64,000 bases of DNA from an uncultured Lachnospiraceae bacterium (GCA_947176505.1 CAMWQW010000003.1:1-64000), one strand, 5' to 3'. Shown: positions 16,864 through 26,966, counted from the stretch's first letter. The notes: generated by a model not told the origin, from the letters alone. Made by a program: numbers and translations.

Positions 16864-19800
16864 CTAAGCTTCATGTTCCTTCTGTTTTTCATATTTTGCC
16901 CACAAAATAGGCAGTTCATAACAAAAACACTTCTTTTTTTCAACGTTATATTTTAGCTTCATCCTAACACAAAATTCCTTCGACATCAACTTTTTTGCAT
17001 ACCTTACTACTTCCAAAAGTTCTTCCTTTGACGTTGCCCTGTTAATTCTATCACGGATAAATGCTACTTTTATCCGTTTGATGTAACAGTTCAGTGTCCA
17101 CAGAGTAATTCCGCTTTCCTCATTTACCGGTTCTCGCTCCAAGCACTTCGTCATATCGTCGATATCTTCTTTGCATTCCGTTTCATTACTGATGCGCAGC
17201 ATCTGCTCATCTGTTACATCCAAATATACCTTCATTATCCCATCCGCACCACATCTCCCCCTCCCTTCTTCTTTAACATTCAAAATGGTCGCCAACAGAA
17301 GCGCCGTCATTTGCTCCTCTTGACCATTTATAGTGACCAGACAATCATCGTCCTTGACCGCCCGTCCATCCTCAAAAATACTGTGATTATAGATTTGCAC
17401 CTTTATGTTTTCTTTTGCCGTGCTGTGCATATCCTCCTCTATTAAGCCTTTCAAAATTACTGGAACCTGACTCCATTTCCATTCATTAAGTGTATTCTCC
17501 GGTGCGTAGAAATCTTTCTCCAAACTGTTACGATACACTTTGCTCACCTGCAGATCGCTCAACAGAACTAACGCATCATGCTGTTTCGCCAAAGCGCCTC
17601 TTGCTTGTTCCCGCTGTTTCCCAATCCGCTTTGTCTCTTTTGTATGTACAGTGCTTTTCTCCCGTTTTAATACGTCTAATTGACTTTTTGTCACATCGAT
17701 TTCACGCAAATAGTTCTGCATACCCGCTTCAAACAGACTTCTCTCTATTTCATTTGACAAGGCAAGCACATTGCGAATCGCATATATTGCTATCTCTACG
17801 TCTTTGCATGGGAATACAGCTTGTAAGTACAGCGGATATTTACTTTTTCTTCCCAATTTCCATAAAAAATACCCCTCTTCATGATAAACAAACCCATACT
17901 CATTCAATTGTGATAATATCCTTTGATCATTCAGCCGCCTTTCCAATGCTTCATCCAACGCAGGAATATATCCTGTATTATCGCCAATTCTATGGTATCG
18001 CTTCTTTGCACGAAATTCCTCTATTCTTTTATGCAACGTTCCTTTTCCCTCTATCTGCAATTCTTTTTCTTTTTGATACAGCGCAGCTCTGACCGCTTCT
18101 TTATAAAATTCCGAACTGTCCTCATACTCCGCATATATCTGTACCGGAATTTCTCCCATGACAATCCCTGTCAGTTTAGCCATTTTATCAATTCTGCCAA
18201 GTAATTCATTTTCATCAATCTCCGCTTCCGCACACATCCTTTTCAGCATAAGGCAACAGGTTATATTTCTAATACCCATAGATGTACATGATGTTTCCTC
18301 ATACCAGTCAATTTTTTTCATCAGATTGATAAAATTCTCAAATTGGTATCCCTGAATGTATTCTTTGTATGTAACCTCAACCAGTTCATCCGAAGGCTCC
18401 TTTATGCATTTTTGCATATCACTGATCGCCTTATTCATGATTCTGATTCTTTCTGCACTCAATGCATTTCTTGCAGAAACGGGGTGAAAAACAGCTTTGT
18501 TTGATATTTGATTCAAAAAACCTTTTTTCCACAGTTCATCATTCCCTTTTGTATTGCATTCTTCATTCCATTTTTCTAAATATCTTTTTGCAATTCGATT
18601 ATAGCTATCTTTATTGCAAAAACATTCGATATATTGTTCTGCTTTCTCCCAAAATCCATCATCTGACTGCAACTTATTGTATAAATTTTCTAATCCGCTC
18701 TGAAAATTCATTGTATTTTCTAACCGTATTATTTTTGCAAAAGTTGCATCAAGCCCGCCTCCTCCTTTCCACCAGTTATCATTCATTTCATCCATTAACA
18801 TATTGTCCAGCCACATACTTTTACTGGTATCAGAGCTTATGCCTGTAAGTTTTTTGACATGGATTACATATCTTCTCCAAAAATCTTCAAGCTGATTCTG
18901 TTTTTTTGATTTTGCAATACTTGCATCACGCTTAATATTCTGACGCATAAAAGCAAATATTTCATACATATTCTCTTTACGAAGAATATAATTGCTCTTA
19001 AGCTCCGTCAATTGCTTGATGATCATCAGTACCAAATCACGCTGCTGTTCAAATGTTCTGTCGATAAGAAATATCTCTTCAAACTTATGCCAGTCCTCTG
19101 TTAAATCCAACCAATATGCCTTATCCTCGCCGCAACGTTGTAAAATATCGTCAATTGTAATACCTTCTGTATCCTTATACCTTTTCGTAATATATTCAAT
19201 CAGAACCAATAAAATATCATAAATTGCTTCTTTGACAGACTTTTGAAACACCAGAAAAGGACGAGAACATACTTTCAAATAAGAAATCACATACTCGAAA
19301 GCCTCGTCTTTATCCTCATTATTCTGATAGCTTAATGTCATAATCTTCAATAAAATTTTAGCCACACAGACCGTCTGATTCTCCCCGCCCAAATCATTTA
19401 AGCTCTTTTTTATAATATGGGAGCATACCAATCTACGGTACGCACGCTCCGAGTACCCACCCTTTACTTTTTTTCTCTGATTTCCATCCGCATCTTTCTG
19501 CTTCTGTTTTTCATCTGCATCCTCAACTGTAATCAAGCCGAATTTATCATTTCCAGTTTTCCAATAATCTGCAACAATGGCTGTTGAGGCTGTCTCATGT
19601 AAGCGCTCTGCTTCTTTTTGCAAATTACATAGGACACATGAATCACCATAGTTTCTGAGACTTGAAATTTCAAGCCGCAGAAATGTATAGAAAAATGTAT
19701 CCAGTTCTGCCTTTGCATGTGAATTGACGTACTGCATTCTGGTCATCGGAGAATTTCTGTCAATCAACGTAAAAACGCGGTCAAAGATTGTTATTTCTAC

Positions 19801-22800
19801 ATTTTCGTATTGATGATTGTCTATCGATACAATAGATTCCATCAGGCTTTTTGCACGATAAAAAGTTCTGCCAGTTACTATGTTATCGTCTACAAACTGG
19901 AAGTTCAGTATTCTTTTTTCTCCCATATCATTCAATTGTCTGATATACTGTCTGATGTAAGAAAATTTCGCATGCACATTACTTCTGAAATCCTTATTGA
20001 AGTCAATTCGAATCACGGATGCCATTCCCTGAAACACAACGTCATTTACGATTTCAACAAATTTGCAATTGCTGTAATGCATCGGAGCAACAATGATGTT
20101 GTACTCATTCTCTCTGGTTGATATCTCATTCTTTTGCATCCATTGCTCTAATGATTCTTTTATCTTATCACTTTCCTTTGTCGCCAGTTTTTCTGTCTGA
20201 ATATAATAGAGAAAATGTGTCTCGTTTCTTATAATATGACAATATAGTACACAACTTTTGAGTACTTGTAGTTTGTCCACTTCCTCTTTGATTTTTTCCT
20301 CAATTACAGAATCTTCTATTTCTTTCCCACTCTCGCTCTGCACAATACCAAACGCCTGATTCGGAATGGTAGAAGCAGCATTTACTTCTATTAATGGTCT
20401 TTCATGAAGCGGATCATTCGGGAAACACATCTTACATTCAAGCGGTTCCTGATAGTCAGCCGAAACTGAAATAAAATATTTCGGATTAGGTTTCACTTTA
20501 TAAACGCATTGTAACTCTTTATTCTTGCAACGTTTCCAGTATGCGCTGGACTTTTCCGGTCCTATTAATATCAATGCATAATTCCTAAGTATTCTTTTAT
20601 CAGAAATCTTACCGTTTTCCTCACATAACTTACTTATAAGACGCTGATGTGTTTTTAAGGTAGAGTTAATAGGTACCACGATAATATAGTCCCTATCTTT
20701 CATGTGATTTTTTCTTTCTTTTTTTGCCTGTTCATCGTCTTCCTCTGCCCAGAATTTGTCTTCATAGCGTATACGATCCGTGTGCATGGCGTCCCGATGT
20801 TCTTCTTCCCTCTCTAACAAAATATAGTCCAATTCCAATTTATCATTTATTTTATGTAACGCATTCCGCAATGTTACAATCAACGTTTCAGAATAGCTGG
20901 CGTAACCGTATATCGTAATCTTCCGCTTTTTTGCAATATCTTTATATAAATCCTTTAGCATCAGAAATGCAAATCTTGATACGAAGTACTTGTTCCCAAA
21001 AAGAATCTCCCCTTCATAAAATGTATCAATATGTACAGTTGAGCCCAAACGCATATGTGTCGTTTCAATCTTACACCCAAATTCATCCTTCTGTATATTC
21101 TCTTCCAACACTTTGAGCGTATACTTTTCAAACAGGGTATCATCCTGCTCTTTGATCAGTACATCGTAAGGAATATATTGACTAATCACTTTACTCCAAT
21201 CAATTTCTATCATGTCATCTACATGCAGCGGATTATATCGGATTCCCTGCGTTCTGCTGATATATTGATTCAACGCATCCGTCATCCATGCATTCCCCAA
21301 AATGTACACTGTTTGCTCATTGTTTACAGCCATTACGGCAACCTGACTCATATCATCAGCAAAATAATGATACATTCCCGTTACATAAATTTGTTCAAAT
21401 ACATTCTTGATTTCCCGTGCAAACTTATCCGTACAATTATAGACTACAATATGTGGAATCGATTTTATTACATAAGCTGCCTGTATAATCCCCTTTCCAT
21501 ACATCTCTGCACAGTTTTTATCACAATTTTGCGCATTGATAGCCACAATGCTCTTTTTACACGTCTTGACATTTTCTATAATTTCTTCTCTAATTTGTTG
21601 TATCTGTTGATCTTTGTTCTTTTGATCAGCATTTTCATAAAGCTCTGTGTCTACAGCAAATATCTGCGTTTCAAGTTTGATTAGTTCAGACACATTCTGG
21701 ACTATCCAATCGCTATATTCCTGACTTACTCCTTTTACCCCATATATATCCTGTTCTCTCATTAATGGCAATAAAATCTCATACGCCGTTCCCGGCATAA
21801 CATACCCGCTCTCGACATTATCCAACCGATATATGTAATCATCTTCTTCCTGCTTTCGATAACCATTATGGCTCTCAGCCCTGAAATAACCGTTACAGTC
21901 TTTTACTATTTTTTGAAAAATGCGCAACCCCATATGCTTTCCCATATGCTGCTCCGCTGTATAATACGTCTGCCATGCTCTTGCAAATTTACTGTCTGTC
22001 CCTAATATGCTCGCAAATAAATCCCTTGGCTTAAGACTCCTAAAGTCCTGCCTATACTCTGAATCTAAGTTTCCGCAAAAATGCTCTGCAATATTTTTCC
22101 CTGTTTTATTGCCGGTAAAATCCCGTATTTTAACTTCAAAAAGTGAACTCTCCAGCTTTGCCAATCCATATACCGTGCTCAGATAGCTGCTTGTATTATC
22201 TGCATCATTCTTATGGATACGAATCGAAATCGTTCCCCATCCGGCATCCGAATGAAATACTATATTTTCCATAAGCTGATGACAGGCATTTGCATACTGC
22301 TGCTGCAGATTAGCATAAGAGCTAAGCTCCTGCAAAGTAATATCACCCGCAAACTCCTTCATGGAATACGCAAGTAATGCCAACGCCAGCACATCCAGAT
22401 TTGAGAATATCCTTTCTACTCTTGCAGGATCCAGTTTCTGCAGGACCGCTCTGTTCTGTAAAAGCAACATAATGATACCGCCCAATTCCCGCCATTCTAT
22501 GTCCGGTTTTAAGGTACTGTATGTTATATTTTTGTCATAGATTACATCCTTTATTGTGCTGTTGCCCAACTGCTCTGCACATTTTTCTTTCAATCGTACT
22601 CTGTTTTTCTCATTTACTATCATCAAAGGAAGGAAACCGCTCGATTGACGCATATTATTACTCTGCACCTTCTGAGGATGTATCTTTCCTTTGTCCTCAT
22701 AACGGTAATATACATAGTTACCCAGCTCCATGTCTTGTATCGCCAAATATAAGTACTGTGATAACTTATAGTAAAACGTGCGGCTTCCTGCTATGTAACC

Positions 22801-23199
22801 ATAAATTTTTACCTTACTATACCCTGTCATCAAAAGAATCATTTCTTGATATTGAACGATTTCTGGCAAGTCCTTTTCATCAATCAGCAAAATAAAATGT
22901 GTCTTAAACTTGTCACTTAATTTTTTTATGCCTTCAGGATTGTTAATAATCCTCAGTTCTTCCTCTCCATGCTCATTTTTTTCAGAACAGACTGCGTTAT
23001 GCTCCGTTCTGATATCCTCCAGCCAATTTCTATCTCCTATTTTTTCATCTTCCTGTGCACGGCGAAACAGTATTCCTTTTGACTCTTCTTTGGTCAGTTC
23101 AATATGTTTCACTACCTTATCTATAAAGTTTCCTGCTTTTGCAAAGTCTTCTCCGCACTTTACTGGCATTGTAAAAATAATATCATTTGTATAATTCAT
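16864..23199 (-). CDS. Giant protein with GHKL ATPase and phosphoribosyltransferase-like modules
   Basis: This is a 2,111-residue cytoplasmic protein; I see no signal or membrane segments. Residues ~300-480 look like a histidine-kinase-type GHKL ATPase: N-box CHQLMENIVFHS (307-317), G1 box VKIRDFTGN with D360, and a G2-like HMGLRIFQKIV (422-432) followed by NGYFRAESHNG. Residues ~713-880 resemble an orotate-PRTase-like segment (MRLGSTVHIDTFYEGE, then ITIYGYASYSET, then VVPINSTLKTHQRL). Residues ~1034-1145 carry a clear PRPP-binding loop, FVDDNIVTGRTF (1102-1113). The last ~950 residues are mostly charged helices, with a Cys pair (SCVLCNL) shortly after the PRTase motif. No phosphorylatable-His (HisKA) domain is evident. 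It heads a tight operon with a receiver-like protein and a DUF2971 protein. I can name no characterised system with this makeup. Confidence 0.75.
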   Translation of the reverse strand: MNYTNDIIFTMPVKCGEDFAKAGNFIDKVVKHIELTKEESKGILFRRAQEDEKIGDRNWLEDIRTEHNAVCSEKNEHGEEELRIINNPEGIKKLSDKFKTHFILLIDEKDLPEIVQYQEMILLMTGYSKVKIYGYIAGSRTFYYKLSQYLYLAIQDMELGNYVYYRYEDKGKIHPQKVQSNNMRQSSGFLPLMIVNEKNRVRLKEKCAEQLGNSTIKDVIYDKNITYSTLKPDIEWRELGGIIMLLLQNRAVLQKLDPARVERIFSNLDVLALALLAYSMKEFAGDITLQELSSYANLQQQYANACHQLMENIVFHSDAGWGTISIRIHKNDADNTSSYLSTVYGLAKLESSLFEVKIRDFTGNKTGKNIAEHFCGNLDSEYRQDFRSLKPRDLFASILGTDSKFARAWQTYYTAEQHMGKHMGLRIFQKIVKDCNGYFRAESHNGYRKQEEDDYIYRLDNVESGYVMPGTAYEILLPLMREQDIYGVKGVSQEYSDWIVQNVSELIKLETQIFAVDTELYENADQKNKDQQIQQIREEIIENVKTCKKSIVAINAQNCDKNCAEMYGKGIIQAAYVIKSIPHIVVYNCTDKFAREIKNVFEQIYVTGMYHYFADDMSQVAVMAVNNEQTVYILGNAWMTDALNQYISRTQGIRYNPLHVDDMIEIDWSKVISQYIPYDVLIKEQDDTLFEKYTLKVLEENIQKDEFGCKIETTHMRLGSTVHIDTFYEGEILFGNKYFVSRFAFLMLKDLYKDIAKKRKITIYGYASYSETLIVTLRNALHKINDKLELDYILLEREEEHRDAMHTDRIRYEDKFWAEEDDEQAKKERKNHMKDRDYIIVVPINSTLKTHQRLISKLCEENGKISDKRILRNYALILIGPEKSSAYWKRCKNKELQCVYKVKPNPKYFISVSADYQEPLECKMCFPNDPLHERPLIEVNAASTIPNQAFGIVQSESGKEIEDSVIEEKIKEEVDKLQVLKSCVLYCHIIRNETHFLYYIQTEKLATKESDKIKESLEQWMQKNEISTRENEYNIIVAPMHYSNCKFVEIVNDVVFQGMASVIRIDFNKDFRSNVHAKFSYIRQYIRQLNDMGEKRILNFQFVDDNIVTGRTFYRAKSLMESIVSIDNHQYENVEITIFDRVFTLIDRNSPMTRMQYVNSHAKAELDTFFYTFLRLEISSLRNYGDSCVLCNLQKEAERLHETASTAIVADYWKTGNDKFGLITVEDADEKQKQKDADGNQRKKVKGGYSERAYRRLVCSHIIKKSLNDLGGENQTVCVAKILLKIMTLSYQNNEDKDEAFEYVISYLKVCSRPFLVFQKSVKEAIYDILLVLIEYITKRYKDTEGITIDDILQRCGEDKAYWLDLTEDWHKFEEIFLIDRTFEQQRDLVLMIIKQLTELKSNYILRKENMYEIFAFMRQNIKRDASIAKSKKQNQLEDFWRRYVIHVKKLTGISSDTSKSMWLDNMLMDEMNDNWWKGGGGLDATFAKIIRLENTMNFQSGLENLYNKLQSDDGFWEKAEQYIECFCNKDSYNRIAKRYLEKWNEECNTKGNDELWKKGFLNQISNKAVFHPVSARNALSAERIRIMNKAISDMQKCIKEPSDELVEVTYKEYIQGYQFENFINLMKKIDWYEETSCTSMGIRNITCCLMLKRMCAEAEIDENELLGRIDKMAKLTGIVMGEIPVQIYAEYEDSSEFYKEAVRAALYQKEKELQIEGKGTLHKRIEEFRAKKRYHRIGDNTGYIPALDEALERRLNDQRILSQLNEYGFVYHEEGYFLWKLGRKSKYPLYLQAVFPCKDVEIAIYAIRNVLALSNEIERSLFEAGMQNYLREIDVTKSQLDVLKREKSTVHTKETKRIGKQREQARGALAKQHDALVLLSDLQVSKVYRNSLEKDFYAPENTLNEWKWSQVPVILKGLIEEDMHSTAKENIKVQIYNHSIFEDGRAVKDDDCLVTINGQEEQMTALLLATILNVKEEGRGRCGADGIMKVYLDVTDEQMLRISNETECKEDIDDMTKCLEREPVNEESGITLWTLNCYIKRIKVAFIRDRINRATSKEELLEVVRYAKKLMSKEFCVRMKLKYNVEKKKCFCYELPILWAKYEKQKEHEA

Positions 23200-23491
23200 A
23201 CTCTCTCATCCGTTCCTATTTTGTTTAAATAATGTTCATCTCACTTTTGCATTTAACTTCCCAAAATAACTCTGTCTATTCTAAATGAATAAGTTTACGC
23301 AAAACTGCTTATCCTTTTATTTTTATAGTACCATATCCTACTACAAAATACATCTCTATTTTTCATATTTATTCGAAGCATCTTTCATAATATATACAAT
23401 TATGCTATAATTAATTGATTCTCACTCCACATGCCTAAATTTTGACCTTCATCCTAAAAATATAAACAAGAAAACGGACGCGAACTCACTT
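23200..23491. promoter_or_regulatory. Divergent intergenic region with promoters in both directions
   Basis: This AT-rich 292-bp gap separates two divergent genes. On the plus strand an extended -10 (TGC TATAAT, 23403-23411) with a weak -35 TTTCAT (23383-23388, spacer 17) lies about 80 nt upstream of the SGNH gene. On the minus strand an extended -10 (TGG TACTAT, 23325-23333) could serve the giant gene with a leader of about 120 nt; no good -35 is seen. No gene is visible inside. The plus promoter is the better supported of the two. Confidence 0.5.
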
Positions 23492-24895
23492 ATGAATGAT
23501 TTGAATGCCTTAAACGAATTAACTCACCCCAAAAAGCATATTACAAAAGCACGTCTTTACGGTAAAACATTATCTGAAATTGTCTTGACTATTCTATTAT
23601 GTGCCGGTGTTATGAAAGTTCTGAATTACATCTATGTCAACGACTGTTCCAACGGAAGTTCTTCATGGGAACGGGCAGTCATGAAGGAATTTTATTCACA
23701 AGAAGAAAATATTGACTATCTCTATATTGGCAGTTCCCACATATATATGGATATCATCCCTGCAAAGCTGGATGAAATAAATGGCAGAAATAATTTTAAT
23801 CTGTCAACTTCTGCACAGCCTATGATGGCTTCTTATTATTTATTGAAAGAAGCTCTTAAGTATCATAGTCCGAAGCATGTTTATCTTGAAATGTACTATA
23901 TGATTCCTTGTGTTTATGGGGATCTGGATAATGCTGAAGTAGTCACCAGACACTGGGAGACTCTCTATCAAATGCCTCTGTCGCTGAACAAGCTTGATTA
24001 TAAATGCCATTTGGCAAACAAAAAATTTGGCATGATGACTTTTTTCCCAATCAGACAGTATTCGGAACACTTGTTTGACACAGCCTATATCAAGGTGAAC
24101 CTTGAGCAGAAGCAGACAGACTATTACAGAAATTACATTCATATCTGGGATGAACGGGCCCCTCTCTTTGAGAAAGGTTTCTGTACAACATTAGATTATG
24201 TGGAACCCGGTACATTTGAAGGTAATAGCAGCGCAATTCCGACTCCTATCTTTGATAGCAATTCAGAGAAGTATTTCAATGCTATCATTGATTTATGCCG
24301 CAAAGAAAACATCTCTCTTACGCTGTTCACGTCCCCGATGCCGGACTTTCGCGTTCGCTGTATAGGAAATTACGACCAGTATGTCGCCTGCATCAACGAA
24401 CTTGCCGAAAAGAACGAACTTCGTTATTATGATTTCAACTTGTGCAGCCCTAAATACCTTGATTTGCAAGACGATACCTGCTTTGTCGATCACAACCATT
24501 TAAATTACAAAGGCGCACAGCTTTATACAGACGTCCTCGGCGAAGTGCTGCTTGATGAACTGGAAGGAAGACCGATACCGGAAGATATGTTCTATGATTC
24601 CTATGAAGAGAAGATGCTCCAGATAGACAAGCGTATCTTCGGTCTGGATATTCAGGCAGACACAACGCAGGAAGAGAAAGTATACATGATATACTCTATA
24701 GATAATCTGACCGAAGCGGAAGCCGAATTCCGTATCACCAAAATGTGTGAAGACGCCTCACAGCCTGTCATCGTACAGGAATGGAGCACGCACAACTGTG
24801 TCACATTCCCTGATTCAGAAACCGGCATCTTTATCGTAGAAGCACGCCCGACCGGAAGTGAGGAAGTAACCAACCGTGTAGAGACCGCCTATTAA
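23492..24895 (+). CDS. SGNH-like O-acetylation protein paired with MBOAT (copy 2)
   Basis: The 467-residue paralogue of the protein at 10985-12349 has one N-terminal membrane helix (about 29-48), then IDYLYIGSSHIYMDI with GSSH at 80-83, and a late D-x-x-H (VDHNHLN). As in copy 1, an extracytoplasmic acetyl-handling role with the MBOAT encoded 23 bp downstream is expected. It begins a plus-strand unit in an otherwise minus-strand locus, with its own extended -10 promoter. The ribosome site is weak. The two copies share motif order and the YEEK-containing C-terminal region (DSYEEKMLQIDKRIFGL here, ESYEEKILLDDPETYGL in copy 1) but differ through most of the sequence, so this is not a recent duplication. 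Confidence 0.8.
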   Translation: MNDLNALNELTHPKKHITKARLYGKTLSEIVLTILLCAGVMKVLNYIYVNDCSNGSSSWERAVMKEFYSQEENIDYLYIGSSHIYMDIIPAKLDEINGRNNFNLSTSAQPMMASYYLLKEALKYHSPKHVYLEMYYMIPCVYGDLDNAEVVTRHWETLYQMPLSLNKLDYKCHLANKKFGMMTFFPIRQYSEHLFDTAYIKVNLEQKQTDYYRNYIHIWDERAPLFEKGFCTTLDYVEPGTFEGNSSAIPTPIFDSNSEKYFNAIIDLCRKENISLTLFTSPMPDFRVRCIGNYDQYVACINELAEKNELRYYDFNLCSPKYLDLQDDTCFVDHNHLNYKGAQLYTDVLGEVLLDELEGRPIPEDMFYDSYEEKMLQIDKRIFGLDIQADTTQEEKVYMIYSIDNLTEAEAEFRITKMCEDASQPVIVQEWSTHNCVTFPDSETGIFIVEARPTGSEEVTNRVETAY

Positions 24896-24918
24896 CGTAA
24901 CCATGCGAGGACATAGAA

Positions 24919-26412
24919 ATGCTGTTTAATTCAACTGATTTTCTTATATTTTTTCCGATTGTAACCCTTATTTATTATGTGATTCCACATAAAGTCCGCT
25001 ATCTGTGGCTGTTAGGATGCAGCTATTATTTCTATATGTGTTGGAATCCTAAATATATCGTGCTGCTTCTTTTTTCGACTGTAGTGACCTACCTTAGCGG
25101 TCTGATTATGGAATGGATAAAGCATTCCTCGCTCGACGCCTCACATAAAATCATTGGTAAAAAATGCTGCGTGGCAGGCAGCTTTATTCTGAATCTGTCA
25201 TTACTTGGATTTTTTAAATACTTCGATTTATTCATGGGAACCTTGAGCCACGCTCTGGGACTATTGCATATCCGCCTTACTGTCCCATCTTTTGATTTAT
25301 TACTGCCCGTCGGAATATCCTTCTATACCTTTCAGGCGCTCAGTTATACGATGGACGTCTATAGAGACGAAATTTATGCCGAGAAAAATTTCTTTAAATA
25401 TGCCCTCTTCGTATCTTTCTTTCCACAATTGGTCGCAGGTCCGATAGAGCGTTCCAAAAATCTGCTTATCCAGATAAATGAGCGTCATCAACTGAAATAT
25501 GAAAATGTACGGGACGGGCTATTTCTGATTTTCTGGGGATATTTTCTGAAATTAGTGTTAGCCGACAGAATTGCGATTGTTGTTGATACGGTATATAATG
25601 CCCCTTCAACGTACAGTGGCTTTTACTTAGTCATTGCAACGATTTTATTTGCCTTTCAGATTCTATGCGATTTCAACGGATATACTACGATCGCCCGAGG
25701 TGCTGCACAGATTATGGGATTTCATCTGATGGAAAACTTCAACGCTCCCTACTTTGCAGACAATGTCGCAGGATTCTGGAGACGCTGGCACATCTCTCTG
25801 ACAAGCTGGTTCAAAGACTATTTATATATCCCTCTGGGCGGCAACCGCAAAGGAAAACTCCGCAAATATCTGAATATTATGATTGTTTTTACCATAAGCG
25901 GATTGTGGCACGGCGCTTCCTTCGCATTTGTCCTATGGGGTGGATTAAACGGGCTGTATCAGGTTATCGGTGAAATACTAAAGCCCACCAGAGATTATAT
26001 GGTTAACAAACTTCATATCTGTCGTGAGTCCTTCAGTCACCATATTCTGAAGGTTGTATCGACCTTTGTCCTTGTGGATTTCGCATGGATGTTCTTCCGT
26101 GCAGGAAGCCTTGGTAAGTCCAAAGAAATCCTATTAAATATGTTCCATTTCAATCCGGAAATCTTGGTCAACGGCTCGCTCTATACACTGGGCATCAGCG
26201 AAGGTGAGTTTCATTTCCTGTTTATTGCATTGATGATATTGGCAATTGCAGACTATCTGAAGTATAAGAAAATTGATGTACTCGGCAAATTGCAGCAACA
26301 GGAAATGTGGTTCCGCTCGTTGGCGTTTGCACTGCTTTTTGGCGCAGTCATCCTGTTTGGCATCTTCGGACCGGAATATGAGGCAAGCCAGTTTATTTAT
26401 TTTCAGTTTTAA
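24919..26412 (+). CDS. MBOAT O-acyltransferase, AlgI-like (copy 2)
   Basis: The 497-residue polytopic protein is clearly paralogous to the MBOAT at 12315-13853. It shares LFNSTDFLIFFPIV at the N-terminus, the FSVSFFPQLVAGPIERSKNL-type segment, FWRRWHISLTSWFKDY, YIPLGGNRKG, GLWHGASFAFVLWG with the catalytic His, and the C-terminal QFIYFQF. GAGGA lies upstream of the ATG, 23 bp after the SGNH gene. The two proteins would form a separate acetyl transfer couple, perhaps for a different sugar or position, or a substitute when the other pair is off. Confidence 0.9.
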   Translation: MLFNSTDFLIFFPIVTLIYYVIPHKVRYLWLLGCSYYFYMCWNPKYIVLLLFSTVVTYLSGLIMEWIKHSSLDASHKIIGKKCCVAGSFILNLSLLGFFKYFDLFMGTLSHALGLLHIRLTVPSFDLLLPVGISFYTFQALSYTMDVYRDEIYAEKNFFKYALFVSFFPQLVAGPIERSKNLLIQINERHQLKYENVRDGLFLIFWGYFLKLVLADRIAIVVDTVYNAPSTYSGFYLVIATILFAFQILCDFNGYTTIARGAAQIMGFHLMENFNAPYFADNVAGFWRRWHISLTSWFKDYLYIPLGGNRKGKLRKYLNIMIVFTISGLWHGASFAFVLWGGLNGLYQVIGEILKPTRDYMVNKLHICRESFSHHILKVVSTFVLVDFAWMFFRAGSLGKSKEILLNMFHFNPEILVNGSLYTLGISEGEFHFLFIALMILAIADYLKYKKIDVLGKLQQQEMWFRSLAFALLFGAVILFGIFGPEYEASQFIYFQF

Positions 26413-26495
26413 GAGAGGGATGCAAAGTATCTGTATATCACACACGATGCATTTCTACAAAATATTGTGTTTTCCCTTAAATTATACGCTATATA

Positions 26496-26524
26496 TTGAC
26501 AATTATTTCGGCATATTCTATACT
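26496..26524 (+). promoter_or_regulatory. Near-consensus promoter of the ImmA/IrrE-like gene
   Basis: TTGACA (26496-26501), a 17-nt spacer and TATACT (26519-26524) lie 28 nt before the ATG. This is the best-matching sigma-A promoter in the window. It implies the peptidase gene is transcribed strongly and independently of the O-acetylation pair upstream. Confidence 0.85.
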
Positions 26525-26552
26525 TATGCTTAGCTATAGGAGAACGCCGGTA

Positions 26553-26966
26553 ATGACAAAAGAAAATATCATTTTATATGCCAGATTATTGCGAAGCATC
26601 TTTGGAACTACAAATGCCTTGGAGATTGCCCGTCAACTCCGGTATGAAGTGAATTTCGTAGATGCAGATATCCGTTCCATCAAAGCAAACACATACAGAT
26701 ACGAAGATGGAACCAAAGCCATTTTTATAAACAAACGTTATGATGATATCTCCAGAAACGTCCTGTGTGCCCATGAACTGGGTCATGCGGTTTTTAATCA
26801 TGAATACAAACATAATTATAAAGACAAAAACTTAAAGAATGAATATGTTGTTAACCTCTTTGCCGTTGCTTTGCTATTTGACGACTCCTTTAATATCCCT
26901 CTTGTGAAAATGAGTAATTATGCCCTTCAGAGCATACTGGATAAAAATATTAATCCCCCTCTATAG
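26553..26966 (+). CDS. ImmA/IrrE-type zinc metallopeptidase
   Basis: The 137-residue protein has the catalytic HELGH at 74-78 (LCAHELGHAVFNH) and a downstream NEYVVNLFAVALL helix whose Glu97 is the likely third zinc ligand, as in ImmA/IrrE (COG2856) peptidases. Those usually cleave a partner XRE repressor; here no HTH gene is adjacent, so the target is unknown. I start at ATG 26553 because AGGAG lies 10 nt upstream and the promoter ends just before it; the frame remains open to a TTG at 26496, which is part of the -35 itself. The stop TAG lies inside a palindrome shared with the convergent peptidase gene, so the protein ends NINPPL. Confidence 0.85.
   Translation: MTKENIILYARLLRSIFGTTNALEIARQLRYEVNFVDADIRSIKANTYRYEDGTKAIFINKRYDDISRNVLCAHELGHAVFNHEYKHNYKDKNLKNEYVVNLFAVALLFDDSFNIPLVKMSNYALQSILDKNINPPL

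Noticed and set aside
17490..18092. Open frames on the plus strand opposite the giant gene (also 21055-21684)
   Set aside because: They are scattered antisense frames with low-complexity Ser/Phe/Leu/Ile composition; the minus-strand frame is continuous for 2,111 codons.
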